The position numbers and the translations under genes were made by a program. The notes beneath the pieces are model-generated. The model saw only the letters and a list, made by a program, of their open reading frames with translations. It ran no database searches and was not told the DNA's origin. A stretch of 12,035 bases of DNA from assembly GCA_934339215.1 (NCBI GenBank), contig CAKRHU010000022.1, positions 1 to 12,035 of the forward strand, written 5' to 3'. Shown here one piece after another: positions 1 through 6,039 of this stretch (position 1 is its first letter; each line of letters begins with the position of its first letter). The stretch is from an uncultured Lacticaseibacillus sp. GTDB lineage: Bacteria; Bacillota; Bacilli; Lactobacillales; Lactobacillaceae.

Positions 1-1191
1 GCCACTTATTGGGACACTGAAGCATATGTGGTGCCGATGTACTTGGCTGTGACCCCACCAGAAGTCACCCGGGCATTGTTGCAATACCGGCACGATCAAT
101 TGCCAGGCGCTTATCACAACGCCCAACAACAAGGCTTAGCCGGCGCGTTGTTCCCAATGGTCACGTTCAACGGCATCGAATGTCACAACGAATGGGAAAT
201 CACCTTCGAGGAACTCCACCGTAATTCCGATATCGCCTTTGCCATTAAGCAATACACGGATTACACCGGTGATGAAAGTTACGTCAATGGGGATGGTATC
301 GATGTGTTAGTCGGCGTGGCAAGATTCTGGGCGGATCGGGTGCATTTTTCCAAGCGCCATCAACAATATATGATTCATGGCGTCACCGGTCCTAATGAAT
401 ATGAAAACAACGTCAACAACAACTGGTTTACCAACACCATGGCCGCTTGGGAGTTGCAATACACCCTTGAGCGTCTACCAAAAGCGGATGTTGATAAAGT
501 TCAAGCGTTGGCCGTGACTAATGATGAAAAAGCGCACTGGCAAGATATTGTTGATCGCATGTATTATCCAGAAGATAAAGACTTGGGCATTTTTGTTCAA
601 CACGATACCTTCTTGGATAAAGATCTGCGCCCGGCAAGCTCGATTCCCGCTGATCAACGGCCACTCAATCAACACTGGTCATGGGATAAGATTTTGCGCT
701 CGCCATTCATCAAGCAAGCCGATGTGTTGCAAGGCATTTACTTCTTGAATGACCGCTTTACCCGCGAGCAAAAAGAAGCCAACTTCGACTTCTACGAACC
801 AATGACGGTACACGAATCGTCCTTATCCGCTTCGATTCACGCAATTTTAGCCGCGGAATTGGGCAAAGAAGCAAAAGCCGTTGAACTGTATGCCCGCACG
901 GCGCGGTTGGATCTGGATGACTACAACAACGACACTGAAGATGGCCTCCACATCACGTCCATGTCTGGCGGGTGGTTAGCCATCGTCCAAGGCTTTGCTG
1001 GGATGCGCTACACTGGCGGTCATTTGAGCTTCAAGCCGTTTGTACCAAAAGGTTGGACGCATTACAGCTTTACGTTGAACTATCGCGGCCGCTTGATTGC
1101 TGTGGATGTGGCAGATGAAACCACATTGAAGTTAGTCAGCGGTGATCCGATCGATGTGTTAGTCTTTGACGAAACGGTGCACTTAAGTTAA
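1..1191 (+). CDS. mapA: Maltose phosphorylase, GH65 (5'-truncated by window edge)
   Basis: This is the C-terminal part (396 codons) of a glycoside hydrolase family 65 phosphorylase; reading frame 1 is open from the first base. The family enzyme cleaves maltose with phosphate into glucose and beta-glucose 1-phosphate in the cytoplasm. Visible motifs are YWDTEAY at window codons 3-9, [13 protein letters not shown] with the catalytic acid Glu at codon 133 (bases 397-399), HESSLS in the phosphate-binding region, and a late SGGW motif. The 128-residue distance from the WDTE Asp to the catalytic Glu fits the Lactobacillus brevis enzyme (Glu487). That alignment implies about 354 missing N-terminal residues and a full length near 750, normal for the family. 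GPNEYE and HESSLS favour maltose over kojibiose, nigerose or trehalose, which is inference from motif similarity. The stop overlaps the Shine-Dalgarno site of pgmB, so the two are cotranscribed. The promoter lies outside the window. Confidence 0.93.
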   Translation, partial: ATYWDTEAYVVPMYLAVTPPEVTRALLQYRHDQLPGAYHNAQQQGLAGALFPMVTFNGIECHNEWEITFEELHRNSDIAFAIKQYTDYTGDESYVNGDGIDVLVGVARFWADRVHFSKRHQQYMIHGVTGPNEYENNVNNNWFTNTMAAWELQYTLERLPKADVDKVQALAVTNDEKAHWQDIVDRMYYPEDKDLGIFVQHDTFLDKDLRPASSIPADQRPLNQHWSWDKILRSPFIKQADVLQGIYFLNDRFTREQKEANFDFYEPMTVHESSLSASIHAILAAELGKEAKAVELYARTARLDLDDYNNDTEDGLHITSMSGGWLAIVQGFAGMRYTGGHLSFKPFVPKGWTHYSFTLNYRGRLIAVDVADETTLKLVSGDPIDVLVFDETVHLS

Positions 1192-1202
1192 GGAGGGGTT
1201 GC

Positions 1203-1862
1203 ATGCTCAAAGGGTTAATTTTTGATTTGGATGGCGTGATCGCAGACACGGCGCGCTTCCACTTACAAGCATGGAATCAACTGGCTCAACGCCTTGATAT
1301 CGTACTGCCACCAGAAGCAAACGATGCGTTGCGTGGGCGTTCGCGGATGGATTCGTTGAATTTGATTTTGAGCTATGGGAACAAGGTCGATGCCTACTCA
1401 GATGAAGAAAAAGCTGCTTTTGCCAAAAGCAAGAACGACTTATATCTTGAGTTGATCCAAACCTTGACGCCAGCAGATATTTTGCCAGGCATTGCGCAAC
1501 TACTGCAAGATGCTAAAGCACTTGGCTTACACATGAGTATCGCCTCAGCGTCCAAGAACGCGCCGACGATTTTAAAGCACTTGCAACTCGATACCGCCTT
1601 TGATGCCATCGTTGATCCGGCTAAGCTGCATCGCGGCAAACCGGATCCTGAAATCTTCACCTTGGCCCAACAAGCGCTGAACTTGCAAGCCTCGGAAGTG
1701 ATCAGCTTTGAAGATGCTTCTGCTGGTGTTCAAGCCATTAAAGCGGCCAACCAATTTGCCGTTGGAATCGGGGATGCACAAGTCTTAAAGCTTGCCGATT
1801 ACGTCGTGGCGAACACCGCAGCATTGAACTTAGCGACGATTAAAAAAGCCTTTGACGCATAG
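1203..1862 (+). CDS. pgmB: Beta-phosphoglucomutase
   Basis: A HAD-superfamily enzyme of 219 residues that converts beta-glucose 1-phosphate, the product of GH65 phosphorylases, into glucose 6-phosphate for glycolysis. The active-site residues known from the Lactococcus lactis enzyme are all present at nearly the same numbers: nucleophile and acid/base Asp8 and Asp10 (DLDG), Thr16, His20, Arg48, the SASKN motif at 115-119, Lys146 and Glu170-Asp171. The length matches the family (about 220). The ATG has an AAGGAGG site that overlaps the stop of the preceding gene, 6 nt before the start, so translation is closely linked to the maltose phosphorylase. It is the only mutase in the window and would also serve the second GH65 enzyme. 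The gene ends only 26 nt before the convergent membrane-protein gene, and no terminator is visible there. Confidence 0.97.
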   Translation: MLKGLIFDLDGVIADTARFHLQAWNQLAQRLDIVLPPEANDALRGRSRMDSLNLILSYGNKVDAYSDEEKAAFAKSKNDLYLELIQTLTPADILPGIAQLLQDAKALGLHMSIASASKNAPTILKHLQLDTAFDAIVDPAKLHRGKPDPEIFTLAQQALNLQASEVISFEDASAGVQAIKAANQFAVGIGDAQVLKLADYVVANTAALNLATIKKAFDA

Positions 1863-1888
1863 GTCAAAAGCGTTTAAGGAGGTGGGGT

Positions 1889-2569
1889 CTATGGCTTAAT
1901 AAAGTTTGCCTTGACCCAGGCCAACAGCGGTTGGTCTAAAGCAACCATTGGCACTAATAAGCATGAGCTTAATACGATCAGTAATAAGGGACTAAACCAC
2001 GCGCCGATTGCAAAGCCGATCAAGATGAGCAACAAATTGGCGAAAAACGTCAACTTTTTAGCGGAGAATCCGCCGATGGCTAAGCGCCAGTAATCCCAAT
2101 ATGGAAAGGTGAAGTTGGCATTGATCACCCAAACTGCGGTTTGCAGCAGCAATAATAATAGAGCGATGACGAACAGCAACGGGATCAACATGAACAACCA
2201 CCGGTTATTAGCGGACAAAACGCCTTGGCTATATACCCAAAGCGGTAAGCTGAAGATCCAAGTTGGCAACCACAACCGTAGCGCTTCGCTACCGTGTTGG
2301 CGCATGAATCGCCAAGCATCTAAGTACAACCCTGGCGTTTGCGTATGCAAGAAGCGGCCGGCAATGGCAATCACTGTGGTTGCCACCGGACCTACTGGTA
2401 ATAAAAATAGCCAGACCAATAATACTTTAAGCCAGCTTGTTTTTAACAAGATCAAAGCAGCTAGCAAGGGGGCTTCTACCGTGATTGTGAATAAGCCTAA
2501 AATCGTGATCGGGTAAAGCCAATTGACAATATTTTGAGCCAGTGGGGTTTGTGGTTGATGTTTAAACAT
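1889..2569 (-). CDS. DUF624/YesL-type integral membrane protein
   Basis: A 226-residue, very hydrophobic protein with about six predicted membrane segments (roughly residues 18-40, 47-71, 97-116, 124-148, 174-192 and 193-212). The GPVATTVIAIAG stretch at 60-71, at the end of the second segment, resembles the signature of the DUF624 (YesL) family. Genes of this family are often found beside carbohydrate ABC transporters in Firmicutes; the biochemical role is not established. The ATG at 2567-2569 has a GGAGGT site 5-6 nt upstream, and a promoter can be read at 2602-2630 on the same strand. The gene points against the surrounding sugar genes, convergent with pgmB and divergent from the binding protein, so it splits the pathway into two transcription units. 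Assignment rests on general sequence character and context, without a database search. Confidence 0.8.
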   Translation of the reverse strand: MFKHQPQTPLAQNIVNWLYPITILGLFTITVEAPLLAALILLKTSWLKVLLVWLFLLPVGPVATTVIAIAGRFLHTQTPGLYLDAWRFMRQHGSEALRLWLPTWIFSLPLWVYSQGVLSANNRWLFMLIPLLFVIALLLLLLQTAVWVINANFTFPYWDYWRLAIGGFSAKKLTFFANLLLILIGFAIGAWFSPLLLIVLSSCLLVPMVALDQPLLAWVKANFIKP

Positions 2570-2601
2570 ATGAACCTCCGAAAATGAGTTGTCTTCATTT
2601 T

Positions 2602-2630
2602 AGCATAGGTGATTTGCGAAAGGGTGTCAG
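2602..2630 (-). promoter_or_regulatory. Sigma-A-type promoter for the DUF624 gene
   Basis: On the minus strand CTGACA (2625-2630, 5/6 to consensus) and TATGCT (2602-2607, 4/6) are separated by exactly 17 bp. The expected transcript start near 2595 gives a leader of about 25 nt that contains the GGAGGT site. The motif is seen in the sequence; activity is inferred. Confidence 0.55.
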
Positions 2631-2711
2631 GAACTTATTACGTTAAGCTTTGGCGTAGCATTATATATAAATAATATTCTGGTGCCATCATATTTTATAG
2701 GGTAAAATTTC

Positions 2712-2725
2712 TGATAGCGGTAACA
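2712..2725 (+). promoter_or_regulatory. cre-like operator (CcpA/LacI family), upstream copy
   Basis: TGATAGCGGTAACA matches the cre consensus TGWAANCGNTNWCA at 13 of 14 positions. It lies about 24 bp upstream of the -35 box of the binding-protein promoter, and its centre is 72 bp from that of a second operator at the transcript start. It could bind CcpA or a maltose repressor of the LacI family; the sequence cannot separate these. Confidence 0.6.
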
Positions 2726-2748
2726 GCCGATTTTTAGACGTTTAGCAC

Positions 2749-2777
2749 TTGTGTGTTATGCATCGGCCGGATATGAT
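2749..2777 (+). promoter_or_regulatory. Promoter of the sugar ABC transporter operon
   Basis: TTGTGT (2749-2754) and TATGAT (2772-2777) are separated by 17 bp, a good sigma-A arrangement. The predicted transcript start near 2784 falls at the first base of the operator at 2784-2797. The leader to the ATG at 2815 would be about 31 nt. Confidence 0.65.
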
Positions 2778-2783
2778 AATAAA

Positions 2784-2797
2784 TGTAAGCGCTTCGT
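2784..2797 (+). promoter_or_regulatory. cre/MalR-like operator at the transcript start
   Basis: TGTAAGCGCTTCGT contains the palindromic core AAGCGCTT and fits the cre consensus at 11 of 14 positions; the last three bases deviate. It begins at the predicted transcript start, the usual place for repression by blocking. The perfect left half and poor right half leave open whether CcpA or a maltose-specific LacI-family repressor binds. Confidence 0.5.
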
Positions 2798-2814
2798 AAG
2801 AGAGGATGAGAAAG

Positions 2815-4116
2815 ATGTTAGGGACAAAGCATAAGTTAGTGAAAAGTGTCGTTGTTGGGGCCGCATTGCTTGGCAGTGCAATGACAATGACAGCTTGCTC
2901 CAGTAGCTCCAGCAGCTCGAGCAAAACGACTACCGTTGATTTCTACAACATGAAAGTTGAATTTAAAGATCAACTGAATGCTGCGGCAGCTACTTATAAC
3001 AAGACGCACAAAGGTGTTAAGGTCAAGGTCACTTCTGTTGGTGGTGGGACTGATTATCAAACCGCTTTGAAAGCTAAAATGCAATCTGGCAAGACGCCAG
3101 ACATCTTCGCTTTGGAAGGCCCACAACAATTGCAGACCTATAAGAAGTATTTGTCTGATGTGTCTGCGGGCAAGGCCATCAAGAAAGCCTTACCTGGCAC
3201 GCTAAACACGGTAAAGTCTGGTAGCCAAGTCTTAGGCTACCCAGTGTTGCAAGAAGCCATTGGGATCGTTTATAACAAGACGATTTTCCAAAAGGCTGGC
3301 ATTGATGCTTCCAAGATCACGACGATGGCTGCTTATGAGAATGCTTTGAAGACTTTAAACGATAAGAAGTCTGAATTAGGCATTCAAGCTGCTACCGCCT
3401 TTCCAATGAAAGAATGGTGGGTCATTGGCCAACATGCTGTCGATCCATTCTTATCTCAAGAATTCAACGGCTCTGTCACCAAAGCTTATAATGCCAAGAC
3501 GATTTCTTGGAAGAACTCTGATTACTTCAAGCAATATATCGATGCCACCACGAAGTACTCTGCACAACCTGTTCAAAGTATGGATTACTCCACGCAAATT
3601 GAAAAATTATTCTCCACTGGTAAAGTCGCCATGGCAGAACAAGGCACTTGGGTTTATCCAACCATCGAATCTGTTGATAAGAACTTGGCCAAAAACATTG
3701 GGATCATCCCAATTCCAGTCAACAGTAAATCTGCTGGCAAATTGCCAGTCGGTGTGACCCAATGGTGGGCCGTCAACAAACAAGCAGACACCAAGACGCA
3801 AAAGGCTTCACGTGATTTCTTGGATTGGTTGTTCACTTCCAAGACTGGGAAGAACATTGTGTTGACCAAACTCAAAGTCGTTCCTGCATACTCTGGCTTT
3901 GATTCTTCCAAGATTTCTGATCCTTTAGGTAGAGATGCATACTCTTATATCAGCGACAAGCAAACGCAAGGTTTGGTCTTTGGTGGTTTTGCCACTGACT
4001 GGGCTCAAAATGGTATGGCACCAGAACTGCAAAAGTATGTGGCCGGCAAAGAAAGCTGGAACACTGCAATCAAGAACTCTCAAGCAGCCTGGAAGACAGC
4101 GCGCGCAGGTCAGTAA
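2815..4116 (+). CDS. Sugar ABC transporter substrate-binding lipoprotein (maltose/oligosaccharide type)
   Basis: An extracellular solute-binding protein of family 1 (433 residues from this start) that would capture maltose or a related oligosaccharide at the cell surface and pass it to the two permeases downstream. The N-terminus has Lys/His charges, a hydrophobic segment and a lipobox ending MTAC, with the lipidated Cys at residue 28, followed by a run of seven Ser as a flexible linker. Body motifs typical of the family include TPDIFALEGP and a C-terminal WWAVNKQADTKTQKASRDFLDWL-type region. Start choice: an in-frame ATG at 2806 abuts the AGAGG site (2801-2805) directly, while the ATG at 2815 has the normal 9-nt spacing, so 2815 is preferred. 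A terminator-like hairpin directly follows the gene, consistent with higher expression than the permeases. The exact sugar cannot be read from sequence. Confidence 0.92.
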   Translation: MLGTKHKLVKSVVVGAALLGSAMTMTACSSSSSSSSKTTTVDFYNMKVEFKDQLNAAAATYNKTHKGVKVKVTSVGGGTDYQTALKAKMQSGKTPDIFALEGPQQLQTYKKYLSDVSAGKAIKKALPGTLNTVKSGSQVLGYPVLQEAIGIVYNKTIFQKAGIDASKITTMAAYENALKTLNDKKSELGIQAATAFPMKEWWVIGQHAVDPFLSQEFNGSVTKAYNAKTISWKNSDYFKQYIDATTKYSAQPVQSMDYSTQIEKLFSTGKVAMAEQGTWVYPTIESVDKNLAKNIGIIPIPVNSKSAGKLPVGVTQWWAVNKQADTKTQKASRDFLDWLFTSKTGKNIVLTKLKVVPAYSGFDSSKISDPLGRDAYSYISDKQTQGLVFGGFATDWAQNGMAPELQKYVAGKESWNTAIKNSQAAWKTARAGQ

Positions 4117-4126
4117 GTTTTATGAT

Positions 4127-4161
4127 AGAGGGAGAGGAGACATTCTCTCCTTCTTGTTTTT
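4127..4161 (+). terminator. Intra-operon terminator/attenuator after the binding-protein gene
   Basis: A 10-bp stem with one G-U pair (arms 4127-4136 and 4145-4154) closes an 8-nt loop and is followed by TGTTTTT (4155-4161). It begins 11 nt after the stop codon. This is a Rho-independent terminator shape. Because the permeases follow on the same strand with no clear promoter, it probably acts as a partial terminator. Confidence 0.7.
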
Positions 4162-4178
4162 CCAAATTCGATTTAGGT

Positions 4179-4197
4179 GCGGGATGCCGCATCTCGC
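4179..4197 (+). other. Short GC-rich hairpin in the binding-protein/permease gap
   Basis: GCGGGATG (4179-4186) pairs with CATCTCGC (4190-4197) around a 3-nt loop, with 8 pairs including one G-U. No T-run follows, so it is not a classical terminator. It is the second of three hairpins in the 183-nt gap and may be an mRNA-stability element. Confidence 0.45.
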
Positions 4198-4226
4198 CAT
4201 TATTTGTTCCATCAGTCCCATGTGCG

Positions 4227-4270
4227 CATCGACGTGCACAAGGCAGCCTTTTGGCAGATGCACGTAGATG
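4227..4270 (+). repeat. Inverted repeat (12-bp arms) before the first permease gene
   Basis: CATCGACGTGCA (4227-4238) and TGCACGTAGATG (4259-4270) are complementary at 11 of 12 positions. The 20-nt interior can form a small GCC-TTTT-GGC stem-loop (4246-4255). No T-tract follows directly. The structure ends 15 nt before the AAGGGGG site of the permease gene. It may stabilise one end of a processed transcript or affect translation, which is inference. Confidence 0.6.
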
Positions 4271-4299
4271 TTTGATACTATTTTCAAGGGGGTTACGTG

Positions 4300-5160
4300 A
4301 TGTCCAAGAAAAAAACCTGGTTTTACCTATTTTCGGCGCCAGTACTGATTGCATTGTTCCTGGTGGTATTGTTGCCATTCTTTTATGGGATCTTTTATTC
4401 CTTCACCAACTGGGATGGGGTTTCCCAAAGCGCGTTTGTGGGGATCTCTAACTACATCAATGCCTTAAAAGACCCGACTTACTTGGCATCGCTGTGGTTC
4501 ACCATTAAATTCTCAGTGATTGCCATTGTGCTGATCAATGTGATCGGCTTAGGCTTGGCGGTGTTAGTGACCAACAAGTTCAAAGGCGCTAATATTTTAC
4601 GGACGATCTTCTTCATGCCGAATTTGATCGGTGGGTTGATCTTAGGGTTCATTTGGCAGTTCATCTTTGTTGAAGCGTTCTCTGCTTTTGGCAAATTGAC
4701 TGGCATTTCTGGTCTTGGTAGTTGGTTAGCCACAACGAACACCGGCTTTTGGGCTTTGGTGATCGTGATGGTTTGGCAATATTCTGGCTACATCATGGTG
4801 ATTTACATTTCTTATTTACAAGGAATCGATCAATCCTTGCTGGAAGCTGCTGACTTAGATGGGGCTTCAGCGATGCAAAAGTTCTGGCAGATCAAGTTCC
4901 CATTGATCATGCCAGGGTTCACGGTTTCCTTGTTCATGACCTTGTCGAACTGCTTCAAGCTGTACGATCAAAACTTGTCCTTAACGGCAGGTGGCCCTTA
5001 CAACTCGACGCAAATGGTTGCCATGAACATTTACAACACAGCCTTTTCCATGAACAAAATGGGTTTTGCTCAAGCTAAAGCCGTCATCTTCTTCGTCTTT
5101 GTGGCGATCATTTCCTTGACTCAGGTTTACCTCACTTCTAGAAAGGAGATCGAAGCCTAA
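4300..5160 (+). CDS. Sugar ABC transporter permease (MalF/MsmF type)
   Basis: An inner-membrane permease subunit of 286 residues with about six membrane segments, partner of the permease encoded next. The cytoplasmic coupling loop that contacts the ATPase is clear: EAADLDGA at about residues 182-189, then a Phe-Pro-Leu-Ile-Met-Pro stretch about ten residues later, the classical EAA motif. It lacks the large periplasmic P2 insertion of enteric MalF and has the length usual in Gram-positive oligosaccharide transporters. Start choice: a GTG at 4297 lies just before the ATG at 4300; the AAGGGGG site at 4286-4292 is 7 nt from the ATG but only 4 nt from the GTG. Its stop codon shares one base with the start of the next gene (TAATG), showing translational coupling. 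Confidence 0.93.
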   Translation: MSKKKTWFYLFSAPVLIALFLVVLLPFFYGIFYSFTNWDGVSQSAFVGISNYINALKDPTYLASLWFTIKFSVIAIVLINVIGLGLAVLVTNKFKGANILRTIFFMPNLIGGLILGFIWQFIFVEAFSAFGKLTGISGLGSWLATTNTGFWALVIVMVWQYSGYIMVIYISYLQGIDQSLLEAADLDGASAMQKFWQIKFPLIMPGFTVSLFMTLSNCFKLYDQNLSLTAGGPYNSTQMVAMNIYNTAFSMNKMGFAQAKAVIFFVFVAIISLTQVYLTSRKEIEA

Positions 5161-5984
5161 TGCATGCAGAAAAAAATACAAAAAAGATTTGGATGATCAT
5201 TGTCGGCTGTATTTTAGGCGTGATCTGGATCTCCCCGTTTTATCTGATGTTGACCAACTCCTTTAAAACCAAAAAGGAATTGTTCAGTGATACCTTGGGT
5301 TTGCCAAAGCATTTAAACTTTGACAACTATGTGAACTCAGCCAAAGACCTCAACATTGTGTCCACGTTTATGAACTCTTTGGTGATCACCGTGGTGTCTG
5401 TGGCGATCATTATCTTATTTTCTTCGTTGGCTGCTTATGCGATTCAACGGACCAAAAGCAAGTTGAGCGGATTTTTCTACATGTTATTCGTTGCCGCAAT
5501 GCTAGTACCATTCCAATCCGTTATGATTCCGCTGGTTTCCGTGTTCGGACGCGTCAACATGTTGAATCGTCCAGGTTTGGTCTTCATGTACTTGGGCTTT
5601 GGGGCCAGCATGTCAGTGTTCTTATACAATGGGGCAATGAAAGGGATCCCGCAAGCACTTGATGAAGCGGCGATCATCGACGGCGCCAGTCGCTGGCAGA
5701 TCTTTACCAAAGTGATTTTTCCAATGCTTCAACCAACAACTGTTACCGTGGCGTTGCTGAATGTGATGTGGATCTGGAACGACTACCTACTGCCAAGTTT
5801 GGTCATCAACCAACCAGGATCACAAACCATTCCATTGACGATGTTTGATTTCTTTGGTCAATTTACCAAGCAATGGCATTTGGCGATGGCTGGGTTGACG
5901 ATTGCAATCATTCCAGTGATCATTTTCTACTTCGTGATGCAAAAGCAGATCATTGCTGGGGTTTCTGAAGGTGCTGTGAAATAA
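5160..5984 (+). CDS. Sugar ABC transporter permease (MalG/MsmG type)
   Basis: The second permease subunit, 274 residues with about six membrane segments, expected to form a heterodimer with the preceding gene product. Its EAA coupling loop is at about residues 169-191 (DEAAIIDGAS, then IFPMLQP). The N-terminal WISPFYLMLTNSFKT stretch and the C-terminal QKQIIAGVSEGAVK ending are typical of MalG-type permeases. The ATG overlaps the upstream TAA by one base, with an AAAGGAG site at 5142-5148 inside the preceding gene, 11 nt away. A hairpin with a short T-run follows, before the second GH65 gene. No MalK/MsmK-type ATPase gene follows, so the transporter must use one encoded elsewhere. Confidence 0.94.
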   Translation: MHAEKNTKKIWMIIVGCILGVIWISPFYLMLTNSFKTKKELFSDTLGLPKHLNFDNYVNSAKDLNIVSTFMNSLVITVVSVAIIILFSSLAAYAIQRTKSKLSGFFYMLFVAAMLVPFQSVMIPLVSVFGRVNMLNRPGLVFMYLGFGASMSVFLYNGAMKGIPQALDEAAIIDGASRWQIFTKVIFPMLQPTTVTVALLNVMWIWNDYLLPSLVINQPGSQTIPLTMFDFFGQFTKQWHLAMAGLTIAIIPVIIFYFVMQKQIIAGVSEGAVK

Positions 5985-5991
5985 GACCAAC

Positions 5992-6028
5992 AATGGGTCA
6001 AGGCTGAAGGGCCTTGGCCTATTTTGTT
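5992..6028 (+). terminator. Partial terminator between permease and second GH65 gene
   Basis: A 13-bp stem with two wobble pairs (arms 5992-6004 and 6011-6023) closes the 6-nt loop TGAAGG and is followed by TTGTT. The T-run is short and runs into the AGGAGG site (6029-6034) of the next gene. Probably an attenuator or processing site within the operon, since no promoter is seen behind it. Confidence 0.55.
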
Positions 6029-6039
6029 AGGAGGATAAG

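Noticed and set aside
2109..2516. 135-codon plus-strand open frame opposite the DUF624 gene
   Set aside because: It is rich in Asn, Ser and Thr with no domain signature and lies antisense to a clear membrane-protein gene that has its own promoter and ribosome-binding site.
2661..2678. AT-rich TATA-like run resembling a further promoter
   Set aside because: No well-spaced -35 partner exists on either strand, and better promoters are present on both sides; it may only be an AT-rich upstream element.
2733..2746. Possible third cre-like operator (TTTAGACGTTTAGC)
   Set aside because: It matches the consensus at only about 10 of 14 positions and its two halves are poorly symmetric.
2806..2814. 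Earlier ATG for the binding protein
   Set aside because: The Shine-Dalgarno sequence directly abuts it with no spacer, while the ATG at 2815 has a normal 9-nt spacing.
2911..2931. Short repeat of Ser codons after the lipobox
   Set aside because: It is the usual Ser-rich linker of a lipoprotein and not a genomic repeat or phase-variation tract.
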